A stretch of DNA of 64,000 nt from Paramarasmius palmivorus (Eukaryota > Basidiomycota > Agaricomycetes > Agaricales > Marasmiaceae), in assembly GCA_037176845.1 (NCBI GenBank), contig JAYKXP010000143.1, positions 48,719-112,718 on the forward strand. Direction: 5' to 3'. Shown here piece by piece: positions 1-13,140 of this stretch. The translations under genes were made by a program, and so were the position numbers. How positions within the stretch are numbered: position 1 is the first letter of the stretch; each line of letters starts with the position of its first letter. The notes beneath the pieces are model-generated. The model was not told the DNA's origin, did not search any database, and saw only the letters and a list, made by a program, of their open reading frames with translations.

Positions 1-557
1 TAGGATAAGGCTAGGCACTACCGTAAGTCCTACGCCGAACTCCTGCCACGCTTCGGCATGACCCCGTTCAGCCCGCAAGGGTGTAGAGGGCATGTTTTAG
101 CCTGTCCAGGCAATATCCCGGTAACCCCGGTGAGCCATGAGGCGATAGAAGTCGGCACTCCTTGGGTCCCCCGTAGAAATATGACCCCCACGGAAAGGTT
201 AAGTCCCTTTCACGTGTAGTACGCCAGGATGACGGGCACTTTATTGTGCTAGCTATTCTGAGACTCTGGCCACGCTGGCTCCCTTGATCAGCGCCTGGAC
301 ACTGTCTTTTGCCGAAGCACTTTCTTAATTACCTCGCGGCGACATTCTTTTATTAGATAGTCTTTTTACATACAAATAAAGCTAGTCTGGGCGGAAGAGG
401 ACTGGATAGCTGTAGGAGAAGGAAATAACACCACTTTTACTGGTTATTAACACTGGGTCATATTGCTGGAATGAACATGGCAACCATGACTTGCTGAGAA
501 AGGATAACTGACTCGCTTGTTATAGTAAACCACCGGAATTAGTTATTCCATTCTACA
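1..557. other. Unrecognised sequence upstream of copia-1 gag; no 5' LTR visible
   Basis: This stretch lies directly upstream of the copia-1 gag start. A full copia element should carry here a copy of the LTR seen at 5287-5702 followed by a primer-binding site. I find neither the TGTTGA start nor the TTTCAACA end of that LTR. An open frame without a start codon runs from about 4 to 219 and matches nothing I recognise. The last 110 bases are probably the element's own leader, because the gag ATG follows without a break. I infer that the 5' LTR has been lost or replaced. Confidence 0.4.
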
Positions 558-3500
558 ATGTCTTCTGATAAATCCTCTGGTCTCCTTGCTTCTGTTCCCT
601 TTCTCAGCTCCAAAAACTGGGATCAATGGGACACTTGCATTGCAGGTTATGCTCGCTTCACCAAGATCTATAAAGTTTTCTATGAAGATAAGCCTGCCAC
701 CGTTACAAATAAGGAGGGGGCTATCATCAATCAAGAAAAGATTGATGATTGGGACGATATGAATATGCAGGCTCTTGGCTTGCTAATTCTCCGTGTACCA
801 ACTTCAATGCACTATTTGATCTCTAAATGCAAGAAAGCCTCGGAAGCATATGACATCCTAAAGGAGAAATTCGGTACACCAGGTCCTGCTGGCATCTTCA
901 CCGATTTTAAAGATGCCATTCATTTTCAGTTGTCTGATAACGTTGATCCCACGCCTGCTATGACGTCTCTTCAATCTCTTTTTAATAAGCTAGATAATCT
1001 CGGTTTGAAATTGTCAGAGTCGGTTAAATGCATGATTTTGCTTGCCGCTCTGCTAAAATCCTGGGAAAATCTTTCAGCTTCGATCCTCGCTAATAAGACC
1101 TTGGATACCATTAAATTGGATGCCATCGTCGGGATCATCAGAGAAGAATACCAATGACGTCATGGTAACGCATCGGGTTTGGCTAGTCGCATCAGCAGAG
1201 TTAAGCATAAACCGCAGAACCCCAATTGGTCTAACCAAAAGAAGCCGAAGAACGACGACAATGGCAAAGGTAAATCACCTGATTCTAATCAGAAGAAGGA
1301 TGATCAGCCTACCGCCGGCGGCTCGGCTGAAGGGGGGGATTCAGAAAAGAAGAAAAAGCACAAACGTGGCAAGAAAGGCAAAGGCGAGAAGTCCAACGGA
1401 ACTCAGGTTGAAGTTGCGACACTTGCTACCACTAATGCCCTGCCTACTTCTTCTACTCCTGCTCGAATCGGCTCTTACACAATCAACGACGATGGCTGGT
1501 ATGAAGAAGTTGAAATCATCAACGAAGGGACCAACGATGCTATGATCTTCTGGTACGATAAATTAAAACCTTTTAATAAGTTTATTGATCGCCTGCGACA
1601 GATTCCACGTGCATTCCGACAAGTATGTAACTCTCACACGTCTTCATGTATGCCTGCCGAATATGTATCTATATCATGTCCACATGCCGATCAATATGAA
1701 TCTGTCACGCTCAATATTCTTCAACCGTGTGAAACTGAAAATCATCCATGTCATCATCATGACGGACCGTCACAATATTGGGTCGCTGATTCGGGTGCTT
1801 CTATTCATGTCACTAGAAACATGAGTGACTTCTCGTCGTACGAACCCTTATCACGCCGAATCCCAGTAAATACGGCAAATGCTCAGTCCATGGTTTATCT
1901 CGAAGGTAAAGGTACCGTTGTCATGCATCATGATAACCAGATAATCACAATTGACCCTGTGTACTATCAACCACACTGCCACGACTGTCTACTGTCCACG
2001 GGATCGATCAACAAATTGGGTTATGTCACAACTAGTGATGACGTACACACTCAGATCAGATCTAAACGAGACCAATCTCTATTAATGAGTATGAAGCCTC
2101 TTATTCAAGGCGAAACTATTCATTGGCTCGAATCAGAGATTATACATCCTGAAACGACTGATCTTCATAACCCACCATTCTTTAACCAAGTTACGGACAC
2201 TTATACCTGGCACAACCGATTTGGTCATCCGTCTGATAAAGTATTTAGTCGTATTAAAGATTCTACCACGGGCTTCCCCGAAACCTTAATTAAGAATCAA
2301 CCTGATGTCTGTGAAGGCTGTGCCCTTGGAAAGATGCATGGGAAACCTCATCGATCCTCGGAGAAGCGAGCTTCGGCTCCGTTAGAATTGATTCATGCCG
2401 ATCTGTTTGAACTACCCACGTTATCGTATTCTCGTAAGAAATACATGGCAATGTTCTTAGATGATAATACCTCCTTTGTAGCCTCGTTCTTCTTAACAAA
2501 GAAATCACAAGCTTTTACTGAATTTCGCAACTATAAAAAGTTCATCGAAAAACAGACTGGTCGCAAGATCAAAAGGCTACGTGTTGATCGAGGAGGAGAA
2601 TTTTCATCAACAGAATTCATTAATTATTTGGGAGCACATGGCATTATTCATGAGAGAACCGTTGCTACGATACATGAACAAAACGGCAGAGCGGAATGAA
2701 TTCATCGAACGCTCAGTGACAAATCAGAGTGCATGCGCCTAATGGCTGGCTGCCCTGAGTCATGGTGGGAATTTTCATTCCACACCGCTATTCATGTTTA
2801 TAACCGCACGCCATTAAAACAGATCAATTACATGACGCCTGTAGAAGCCTTTTTAGGTAAAAAGCCTGATGTATCTTATTTCCGCACTTTCAGCTGCGGA
2901 GCTTATGTTCATATTCCAATTGAAAAACGGAAGAACAAGCTTGCCCCTAAGTCCAAATTAATGACTTTCATCGGCTATGAATCTGGTACCAAAGCTTACC
3001 GCTTTATGCGTTCAGACAATACCATTTTTATCGGTGAACATGGTTTCTTTTTAGAATCCACATTTCCCAGGAAGAAGTCCTCTCAAGAGCATCCACTTCC
3101 TTCCATTCCTGAAGGTGATATACCCAAAGAGGAAATCCCTTCATTTGATGAACCGCAACCCAGCCCATCACACAGACCGCCAACTCCGTTTAACTTTGAT
3201 CCACCTGGATCCGGAGATGTCGACTCTGATTCAGACTCCGATCATTCCGATCGTCATGTTCCTTATCAGGAACCTCCATCTCAATTTAATCCACCACCTG
3301 CACGTCCTCCTACTCCACCTCAGCCAAACCCTTTTAGTTATAGGCCAGAGGATGTAGAAGAATGGAGACGTTTACATCCAGGTCCTCGTAATCGTCAACC
3401 AACTTCAAGATACATTTCTGAAACGGGATCTTGGAGATGTCAAACAGGTCCAAAACCTCATACACGTGCTCCTCTAGTACCACCTTACGTGCCTAGGGAC

Positions 3501-5258
3501 ATACCTAATGATGTCAATCCATGTGTTGATGCCCCTGTTGATGACGATATTGAAATGGATCCAGATGCAGATATGCGACGTCCTGAAAGTCCATTTGACC
3601 CGGATGATCGTATGGATGACCCTGAAGCTAAATTATCCCAATTAGCTCAAGGAGAAGGAGAACCACTTCTATCGTTTTTAATGCAACAAGCTAACACTGA
3701 ATCTAACAATCAATCCTTTAAAGAATGGAACTTCCGTGACATATTAAAGTTACCGAAGGATCAATTTGATCAGTGGATGGCTAAATGCGAAGAAGAGATC
3801 ACTGATCTCAAACGTAGAGGAGTCTTTGAAGAATGTGATCTGCCGAAAGGCAAAAAGGCAATCAAATGCCGATGGGTCTTTAATCAAAAGTCTGATGGTC
3901 GTAAACAATCTCGACTTGTTGCGAAAGGTTTTAGTCAACGAGAAGGTGTGGACTATAATGAACTGTTTTCCCCGGTTGTACGTTATAAAACCGTTAGATT
4001 ACTCTTCGCACTCGCTGCTCTAGAAGATTGGAAAATCGAGGCAGTTGATGTAAAGACGGCATTCTTATATGGTGCACTCGACAAAGAAATCTATATGGAA
4101 CAGCTGGAAGGGTTTAACAAGAAAAACCCTAATAAGGTTTGGCACCTTAAGAAAGCCCTGTATGGTCTTAAACAAGCAAGCCTTGCCTGGTGGCGTAAAT
4201 GCAATGAGTCAATGCTCAAACTAGGTTTTAAGCGCTGCCGATCAGATGCAGGTGTTTACGTTTACGAAAAAGGCAACCAAAAGATCTACGCCATTGTTTA
4301 TGTAGATGACGCACTATTCCTTGGCAAAGATCACAAGTTAGTCTTAAACTTAAAAGGCAAATTTATGGAGATGTGGGAATGTTGGGATCTCGGCGAGGCT
4401 AAAGAATTTCTTGGTATGTGCATCACACGTGATAGATCAAAGCGCACTCTTGCGTTAGATCAGTCTGATTATCTGAAAAAGATAGTGAAGCGATTTGGCA
4501 TGGAAAGCGCTAAATACGCCAACACGCCTTTACCAACTGGATATAAGCCTACCGCAAATGAGAAACCAATTGATCCTACAGTTCACTCTAAATTCCAACA
4601 AGTGATTGGATCGATTTTATTTTTGATGTTAGGTACACGCCCAGACATTTCATATGCTACTATTAAGTTATCTCAGTACGCTGCAAATCCAAGCCCAGAG
4701 CATCTTCAAAAGGCTCTGTATATCTTACAGTACCTGAATAAGACAAGTGACTATCGTCTGGTCTATGATGGAGCCTCTGATAAAGGTTTGATTTGTTTTG
4801 TGGACTCTGATTGGGCATCTGACAACTTCAATCGGAAATCACATTCTGGATACGTCATTAAATTGGCAAGCGCTCCTGTGTGTTGGGTCTCACACAAACA
4901 AAAGACAGTAGCACTTTCTTCTACCGAAGCAGAGTACATGGCTCTCTCTGATGCATCGCGTCAGATTTATTGGATTCAACAACTCTTTGGCAAACTCCAA
5001 TTCCCTATTCATGGTACTCCACTTGTTGGCGATAATCAAGGATCAATTTTCCTCGCATCAAATTGCATTGTTGAGAAGCGATCAAAACATATTGATATAC
5101 GCTTTCATTTTATTCGTGATAAGGTTGAGGACAGATCAATCGTAGTTTATTATACTCTGACAGATTCGAATGTGGCTGATATCTTTACTAAGAATCTTCC
5201 ACATGCTACCTTTGTGAAGTTTAGATCCAAACTTGGTTTAGAATTTGCATCCGCATAA
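558..5258 (+). pseudogene. Ty1/copia retrotransposon Gag-Pol (copia-1), broken by two in-frame TGA codons
   Basis: This is one reading frame of 1567 codons encoding the whole copia polyprotein. Residues 1-199 are a UBN2/DUF4219-like Gag. Then come a Lys-rich spacer, an aspartic protease (DSGAS, about nt 1787), the HHCC pre-integrase zinc finger (HNRFGH ... CEGC), the integrase core (HADLFE, RVDRGGEF), reverse transcriptase (YVDD at 4299-4310) and RNase H (VDSDWASD, STEAEYMAL). The domain order PR-IN-RT-RH is diagnostic of copia. Two stops interrupt it: TGA at 1155-1157 after the Gag part, and TGA at 2697-2699 where other copia integrases have the Arg of the NG-AER motif. Both lie in the same frame as the flanking sequence and both can be explained by CGA to TGA. 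No CCHC zinc knuckle is visible. The rest is well preserved, so decay is fairly recent. It is closely related to copia-3. Confidence 0.93.
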
Positions 5259-5272
5259 GTCCATTGACGACT

Positions 5273-5286
5273 GAAGCGAGGAGGAG
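5273..5286 (+). promoter_or_regulatory. Polypurine tract of copia-1
   Basis: A purine-rich run (AAGCGAGGAGGAG) ends one base before the TGTTGA start of the LTR, which is where plus-strand DNA priming occurs in LTR retroelements. Position and composition support the call. Confidence 0.7.
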
Positions 5287-5702
5287 TGTTGAGATTATAG
5301 TAACGCCCGTAGTAGTCACTAGACTCCGAGGATGTAACTTATCTCCTATCCTGATATTAATGATTAATTAATATAGCTGCTCCGTAGTGTACAAACTCAT
5401 GTAGAACACTCGTAGGTATAATCGCTATTGGTAGCAGTAGTACAGTACATGCAATATGAGCATGTTGTACTCCACAACATGCTGTTTACTTGTGGTATAG
5501 TCATGTATATTCGATCTTACCACTACTTTACTCTATGTCTTACTTTATGCATACATAGTTGTTTCCAGTATATAAACTGTAGTAGATACGCTCTGTGGAC
5601 AATAAGACTTTCTGTCTATTCTCTGTGCTCTCTACCTCGTTAACTCTTCTCCACTTGGTAAGTGGTCATCACCTCGCTCGCTACACTGTTCCTGTTTCAA
5701 CA
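5287..5702 (+). repeat. 3' LTR of copia-1 (416 bp)
   Basis: The repeat begins TGTTGA and ends TCAACA, a perfect 6-bp terminal inverted repeat, immediately after the polypurine tract. A TATA-like box (TATATAAA, 5569-5576) sits about 130 bp from the end, as expected for a promoter-bearing LTR. The length agrees with the LTRs of copia-2 (413 bp) and copia-3 (about 426 bp without its LINE insert). The five bases after it (GTGTG) would be the target duplication, but this cannot be tested because the 5' LTR is absent. Confidence 0.85.
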
Positions 5703-5782
5703 GTGTGTCTGTTCTAAATCTACCTTAAGCACCTTTTTGTATGACGCGAGGTAGGTTTGGGTATAGCCAATGATACCTTGAG

Positions 5783-5836
5783 CTTGAAGTAGCGAAACAT
5801 GTCAGAAAGGCAAAGCGCTCAGAAGTTGAGGCTTAC
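5783..5836 (-). other. Recurrent intron, family 3, copy 1
   Basis: On the minus strand this 54-nt segment has donor GTAAGC, branch-like CTGAC and acceptor TTCAAG. The same intron is found at 44635-44688 and, on the plus strand, at 31050-31103. Confidence 0.6.
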
Positions 5837-5963
5837 ATGTTGAATGTACCATCTACTAACCATTGGCAAATACAAGATTCCTAACTCAACTGCATGTCCT
5901 AAATCTTGTTGCAGCAACCCAGAAGAGGAGCATACTGCATGGTTCGAAAGGAGCCAATGACAT

Positions 5964-6010
5964 CTGAGATGTATATGAGTACCGAATAACATGAGAAGAA
6001 CACGTCTCAC
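5964..6010 (-). other. Recurrent intron, family 2, copy 1
   Basis: On the minus strand this 47-nt segment has donor GTGAGA and acceptor ATCTCAG. Related introns with the same flanking exon sequence (CTCTCAGAT...) occur at 17066-17118, 36959-37009 and 44816-44862. Confidence 0.55.
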
Positions 6011-8998
6011 ATATCTGAGAGTGTACAGGCCTGGATGTCTTCCCAGTCTCACAAATGAACAAATACCAAAGGTTGGCGGAAGGTTGGAGCATTCTTTTTG
6101 CTGAGCCTTGTATGTCCCAGCTGGATGGAGGTACACGCTCTCTTCCTGGTTTGAGGGGCAGTAAGATTGGAGAACCTGATGAATGAAGATGAGGATGTCG
6201 TCATGGTGTCAGCTGATGGCAGTTGGGTATGGTACAAGGAACATTAAAGTCTGCATCGTAGCGTATGACTTTGGATTCCATGAGATGGTTCTTCAAGATC
6301 GTGCTGTACTTGTCCTTCGTCAAGAACGCCTGGCCAAGAGGTCTCCATCTTGCAAGCCTGAGTGTTCTATACCGGAGAGCAATCATGAAGCAACATATAT
6401 TCCAGCCGCCTGCCCAACTTGCTCTTCCAGACCACTTAAGAACATCATATCATTGCCTCCAAAAGTCTACATTCCAGCATGAGAAAGCCCAGCTTAGGCT
6501 GCCTGAAGGAATGTAGGCCATTTGTACTGCCTAGCTAGGTTGAAAGGTCGAAGGAGATACTCGGGAAGGAGGTTGTGTTTGGTATTGTAATCCTTGTCCT
6601 CTACAACACATACTGGTCCCAAATACAAGGTAGATCTGCAGGATATTCATGTGATTGAAGATACACCCATGGAGCAGTGACAGATACAAGTAGCCTCACC
6701 GTCAGAGCTGGTGTAGAACTTGGGGATTGAGATATGTTGGGTGCAGTATGGTGGAGGAAGTTCTATCAGTAGTTACATTCTCAGCTTGTTCATATAGGAG
6801 AAGACTGGAAACAAGTATATTAGCCTCAGCACATGGCTAGCATGAACAAGTTTGAAGAAACTACACACTGTGCTGTTATGTCTAGTAATCATGATCACAG
6901 AAAAGAGTCAAGAGCAACAAGGCACGCTCGCTTCCTCGCAAACACCAAAGAAGCTGTCAAGAGCTCCGACTTGGAGACTCATTCTCAGAATGTTAAACGA
7001 TGAGAGTAACACTGTCATGCTTGCTCCCCGTACTATTCATTGCCATCCTTATCCCTTTTTGCCCTCTTTGAGCCTAATACCTAGTGTTGGTATGTAGCTA
7101 GCACCAATGAGGTCAGTAAAGGACATTTCTTCAAGCTCTGAAGGGGTGTATATGCCTGTCAGGTGGAGAGTTGATTGTCCAGCACAGTATTAGTGTGTGT
7201 CTCGTAACCTGAGGCAGCCTTCATTCTTCCTGTAGTCTTCAGTATCAATTCCTTGTCTATCTCGCGTCTTTCTGGAGCGAACAACACGTAAAATGGCAAC
7301 AACAGGACAGATTATGCAAGGTTGGCGGGTCATCAAGAGGTACGGTATTTCAACCTTGTGTTGTCCTTCATATGCTGGTCCTTTTTCTGTGAAGGTCTAC
7401 CCAATATCCTAGAGATAGATTTGATGTTCATGAATGGAAATGAAGACTCCAGCTTCTGGGGGCTTTGTTGGTGAAGCTGGGGTGTACGGGTGTTTGATGT
7501 AGGAGCCAAAGGTACAGGGGAAATGCAATGGTGGAGTGATACCGCTGGGATGTGAACCAGAAGAGTGCAAGGGCAGTTATTGACCACAGGCTTCATCACA
7601 AGAGGGTGTGGGTATGGAGGGAAATGGCCATAGTGATACTACTGAATGTTCTGGGTCAGGATGAAGCGCTGTTGGATGAAGGTGTATGAGCTTTACCAGC
7701 GATTGGAAAAGAGAAACTGCGTACTGAACAATATCTTCCATTTTCAACTGTTGATCCAAACACTGGTGATCTTCTTGAACAGCCCAGCAAAATAACTAGG
7801 GTCTGAAGTTGAGAGGGGCAGAGGAATGGTAGAAAAAATCATGGTGGTGGTCATTGATAATGAAGAGAGCATTGCGTTCGGCGTCGTTTACGGTCCGGTC
7901 CGGTCGTCCGGGCAGGTCCGCGGCACAAAAATTGCGGTTCTTTCAACGCCTTCACAATGCCTTCAAGCCATTCAGACAAGGACAACCTGAAGACATGCCA
8001 AGGGAGCAAGATCAAAGTTGGCCAAATCATATTCTCAGTGCGTACAGTCTGTTTCTGAACTCTTTGCCCCATATCTTGACCTGATCTTGACTATCATTGT
8101 ATAGTTGAGGACCTTCATGTGACACCCTTTCGATACTCCTTCTCTGAGCCCCAAGAATTAGGATGCAACGAGAAGGAATAAACTTGATCAGCTAAACGCT
8201 ACTGTAACGGACACTATGCGAGTTAACAAAGCCAGATGCCCTCTGCACTGTCACTCCACCATTTTCAATCTCGAGCTCGCCAATGACAACCAGATCTCTC
8301 TTTGCAGCAGTACCATCTCTCGCATCTTCGTCTTATCCAGACACTCCGCCTCCATTTCTCACAAAGCACCAGCTCTGCCAAAACAAGAGCACCCATGATT
8401 ATTGATTCCTCCATCACACCTGCACCCATAAATACACGCCTACATCTCCCTCTTTCGCCCATACCAGTTCTCCTTCCCATCCATTCTGATTTCATGATGC
8501 TCCATCTTGGACCTGGGCTGTCGGTAATGGGTTCCAGTACTGTTTTGGGTGAAGAGCCCAGAGACACGTCTCTGGCCTGACGACGCGTCATTACCTGCCC
8601 TGTCAAGCAATCCCGTCTGGGGTGTTCTCAGGTTAGGGCACAACGAGTGGTTTGGGATACCATTGGAAGCAGGAGTCCGGGTAGGCCATAGCTTCTGAAG
8701 GAAAGAGATAGCACGCTGGACGATCTAGGCTCAGACCTACTTCATCCGTTGCTCACAAAGATCGAGTTGCCTGGGATCAACGCTCCTGGTATGTCATTTA
8801 ATCACTTCAGTGTATATGATACGTGTGTTCTCATTTCACTCCCCTTCCTAAACCCACATAAAAAGGCCCAATTCTCAACATTTGGATTTTCTTGACCACA
8901 GCCTCAATACCATAACTATGTAGTCATCTCACTGCAACGCCAACTCTAACAACGCAACTTGACGATGGTACAAATACTTCTCTCTCTATAAACCTTCC

Positions 8999-9902
8999 CT
9001 TGCCGACGCTTTTCTATGAACCAGGATCTACCGCACAGGATATCTGCATTTTCGAACCAAGAGACATACCAGCAAACCTGGACAGAGATAGGCTCCGTGA
9101 AACGTATCCGTTCGCCTGTTCAAGGAAGACGTACTTGCAGCAGGAAGCGAATTGCACGGCGAATACGCACTGGGATCCGATAAGGTGAGACGACGATTCA
9201 ACCTCTTAGATGGAAAACGGGATACTGGAAGGCCCACTGGTGTTCTAGAGCTCCATGTGTGAAGATGGTCAATGGGTGTCAGTGAGTCGTCATTGCCATT
9301 TGTTCATCCTCATCTTATGCTTGTGGTACCCTTCTGTGCAGAAACTCTCACTAGACCGGGTTCCAACAACGACGTAGCTGACGAGGACTGTGCACGATAT
9401 GGGTACTTGGCGTGTCCATATCCTCACTCCCGTTGACCATACCAGAGCCTACATATCTTTCTCAGATACTTATGACAATACGCATATCCACAAGTTGAAC
9501 AGCTGTGGCTCTGATAGTCAGCCTTAAACCTGACATCGGTTGGCATGCAGCGAAAGGAGAACATTGGATCTGAGTGATGGGAAGAAAGGATACGTGTTCT
9601 ATGGATGAACACCAAGTGTATGTATCGCGTAGTCTCATCTCAAGCCGATACTGACGCTGCTCTTGTAGCAACTTCCCAAACGTCCTACTCTCCGCGTTCA
9701 TGGTCTCTACCCCCAAAAAGAGTCTTTTTCAACGCGACACTTCAGGCTTGTTGGTGTTAGTTGCGTGTTCAGGAAGCAATTCCGTGTTGTCGATTACTTA
9801 GTACATGTACTGCGGTAGAGTCACGGTGGTTGTGGTTCATTGTATGTCGGTTACCAAGAGATTGAATATATCCAAGAGATGTCTATACCTCTGAATCGTC
9901 TG
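8999..9902. other. Sequence without recognised gene between blocks A and B
   Basis: I see no second copy of this segment in the window and no ORF with a recognisable domain. Only short overlapping frames are present on both strands. In the other copy of block A the matching position is where copia-2 inserted, so the continuation cannot be compared. Confidence 0.4.
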
Positions 9903-12900
9903 ACACTAGAACATGCCCCATCCCATCCCATCCCAAATACCATCCCCGTGCCTCCTTCCAAGTCCCGGTATCATAGACATCCTATGTAAAGTTCCTATCA
10001 GTAGTCTTTCAATCAAAGACGATCTCTCAAGCCCGAGAGTACAGAGAACACACCCAAGCCCTTTCACCCCTCGTTACCCCCCGTATCTCCCACATATTGA
10101 ACGTTTGAACCTTTCCTATGAAAGGTCTTTGACAGAGACCTCGAGAGCGCGAATGACGCGTCCGACAAAGACCCCGGAGGAAAAAAGGATACGTGGGCAT
10201 GGGTGTCCGGATTCCTTCTTCCTTCAACCTCTCCGTACACGCCCCAAAGGCATACTACATCTGATCTTCTCTAGTCGATCTCTTTTCCAACGAAACCGGC
10301 GAGGAAGGGGTAGTAGTCTCGCGAATGAGACGGTTGAGCACCCTGTCGACAGTTCGGCGTCCAGGGGAGATGGGGGTGTTCATGGGCATGCATGGGTTCG
10401 ATATTCGCGTTGGAGACGAAGTTGTGAAGGGGTATGTGAGGGAGGAAGCGGAGGAATGGGTTTCAGAGAGGAGGATGCGTATTCAGAGAACGAGATGGGA
10501 CGTGAATCGGTTTGGGCTTCTTCAATCACAACGGAGTGAGCTCTGATTTGAGGAAAAGATAGGCTTGCAGTGGGTTTCACGGAAGTAGGGGTTGTGAAAG
10601 TACTGCGAGGATCCTTGGTCGAGAGACTGTATACGAAGGAAGGGACACGAGAATCAGCAGATGAGTATGTAGTAGAGGAAGGAATACGTACCTATCTCCC
10701 TGAATTGACGCTTTCCAACTTTTTGGGCTATAGACTAAGTCCAAGGAGGTAGAAAGAGTTCAAGCTAGCCATGTCGAGGCATCGTTGAAGCTCTGAGGAA
10801 CAATCATAGTGGTGGAAGTGGGTAAAGCGACGTTAAGCGCGCTTGGCATTGTCATCGACTCGGATCGACTGCAGCAACCGTGTCAATCTCGTATATCATA
10901 GGTATGTATTATAATTCATGCTGAGGTATACTACGCGTAAACGATGCGAATTGGCTGACAAGGGGAAAGAGAGCATCCGAGGACTGATAAATAGCCGCGA
11001 TCAGAATTCCAGTTGCACCATCGTCCTATCTCTCTACATCTACCTTCTGAACCTTCATTCCGACGAGACATCGCCATCTCAAATTGACACTGACAGCTGT
11101 ACCTCTAGCTTCCGTTTAAGCTTGGGTGTACGGTGAGGCCGGGATACGGAGAGCCGTCACCGTTTCCTTCAACGTGGACACGACAAACGTCTAAAGAGAA
11201 TGCGGAAAAGTGTCAGCAAGTGATAAGAGAAGCACGAACAAGGTACTGGTACACACGTACTAATGAATTCTTTGTTCGGTTCTTTTGCTCATCCTCGCTT
11301 CCAGAGACCCAGTTGCGAGACAATTGCGAATCCCATTGAGCGGGGTATGTAAAGGCTACGCGCAACTCTCTTCTGGCCTAACAACTCCCGTCGTGCATAT
11401 CATGTCCATAGTATAGGACACGCAAGCAATTGGGAGAACTTGCACGGAATCGCCCATGTTCTTCTTAGGCTAGATAGGATGCCAGGACGGTGACAAGGAT
11501 TTTGACTTTCAATTGTTGAACCTTGGCATTCATCGGTGCTCTCTTAAAATCTTCGTCAGCTAGCGTTCCTTTGGATTCTGGCAGACGAACATACCGCGAT
11601 ACCCTAAGTTTGATATGAGGATGAATTCCCGTCATCTCGATGAGGATAGAAGCGCTGCATTGAGCTTGGTATGTAAATGATCTAGGAATTGCGTGAGTAC
11701 CTAGTGCACAGGAACAACGTAGCGTGCGACCTACCGGAACGATACACAGGAGCGCATTCAAAGCTCTTTTTGATGTCGATTGGACACCACAGTCTGTCTT
11801 CGCGAGTAACGAGCGTGTTGGCATACCGAGCCATAGTCGTGTTGGACTGTCCATGTAGATATGCAAGGGTATATCGAGCTAGACAGCGAAGATGGACCAT
11901 GAGCTCGCTAGGACCATCCTAAGCAGTCTCTACTGCCCCGGATGCACCTTTGAGTCTACGGGCCTAGCCGCAGAGGCTGAGATCTAAGAACTGTGTACCG
12001 TAAGTACTCCATATAACAGTAAAAACCCAGCCCACGTACCTGTAACCAGATCTATACACAGGAGAGCACACAGAGATCTCCCACTCGATTCCGACCTTGG
12101 CTACGTTGTGGTAGAGCTGGCCTGAACGAACGACGGTGATACCGAGGTAAGTATCAGCCGTAGTTGCCGCTCACAACATTGGGCGACCGAGACCCAAGTA
12201 TTCGGGAGCTGTATGAGCAGCCCAGGCTATGGAGCGTATTGTGCTTGGGTGTCTTTATCTAGGCGATGAACACGTCGAGCTGGGGAGAAGCTAGGGACAA
12301 AATAGAAGCGCAAGGTGAAATGATGCGAAGAACGATGTTCAGAGCCGTAGGTTGATAATCGGTATACGACGGGCTTCGTATACTCTTTTCCGATTCCAGA
12401 ACACCTAGTCGTACCAACCTGAGAACCCAGCCAACCAAACCAATCCCCCATAGGTCCCGGAGACGACGTATCACGCTGCACGCGCAACTTTCACTGTCTC
12501 CTCTCCTCCTGCCTCTCGGAACCACCAGATGCATCCTTTGTAATACCGGCTTTGAGCTTGGAACAAGGAGTCCAGTGTTCAAGTTCTGGGTTTGGCTCCG
12601 AGCGGATACGATTGCAAGTGTTGATATAGGCTGCGGAAAGGATGTTGGAGTGTGTGCTTGACCTTGAACTTTCAGGGTAGAGCAGCGTTATTAGATGGGA
12701 ATGACGACGCTAGGGCTCTAAGCGTACGGGATAAGGCGAATAGTGTGGTAGTCGAGCAGGGGGAATGGATAGGAATGGTCGAGTCGGGATGCGGAGTAGT
12801 TGAACGCGAGTGTGAAAGGCAGAGGAACCAATGGATACTATAGGCCAGTCTTGGAAATGTATCTATTTGTGAGACATGGCGTTGGAAAGTCGAAGGTAGG

Positions 12901-13140
12901 GGCAGGACAGAAAGCTTCGAGTCATTGGTTTGCCTTTGAGAACGGTGCTTGTCGATGTTCCTGGTTAGCGTTTGTGTACGGTTGGACTAGGAAGCTGGAG
13001 ACGAAAACTACTCTTAGCTGTGATAAATGAATAGAATGAACAGATGCCTGCATACCTATCATGTTGTATAGCACGAGTCGTGGTATGGACGGATGTGGAA
13101 GAAGGCAAAGAGCGATAGCCGCGACGCGTCTCTTTGCACC
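9903..13140. repeat. Duplicated block B (direct copy at 32.88-35.94 k)
   Basis: This interval aligns with 32881-35945 in the same order. Parts recur a third time: 10.33-10.9 k at 20.88-21.43 k, and 11.1-11.9 k at 21.58-22.3 k. A 208-aa plus-strand frame at 9913-10539 is not kept in the copies. Minus-strand frames near 11465-11866 look more protein-like, with a segment reading TLADEDFKRAPMNAKVQQL that is partly kept in the other copies, but I recognise no family. I treat the block as decayed multi-exon gene sequence. Confidence 0.65.
11191..11260 (-). other. Recurrent intron, family 1, copy 1
   Basis: A 70-nt minus-strand segment with donor GTACGTGTG, an internal CTTGTTC motif, branch-like CTGACA and acceptor CTCTTTAG. 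It is one of eight related introns in the window; the exon after it starts ACGTTTGTC. Confidence 0.65.

Larger units (their letters stand above)
5703..8998. repeat. Duplicated block A (direct copy at 44.55-48.64 k)
   Basis: Nearly the whole interval aligns by eye with 44553-48640 in the same orientation, with scattered substitutions and indels. The second copy carries two extra insertions (45732-46072 and 47693-48137) that are absent here, which gives clean empty sites. ORFs are short. Two introns on the minus strand (5783-5836 and 5964-6010) are kept in both copies, so this is probably the remains of a minus-strand multi-exon gene that I cannot identify. Its left edge is cut by the copia-1 LTR. 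Confidence 0.75.

Noticed and set aside
9913..10539. 208-aa plus-strand ORF in block B
   Set aside because: It is not open in the copy at 32.9-33.5 k, has no known domain and overlaps the strand with conserved introns only by chance.
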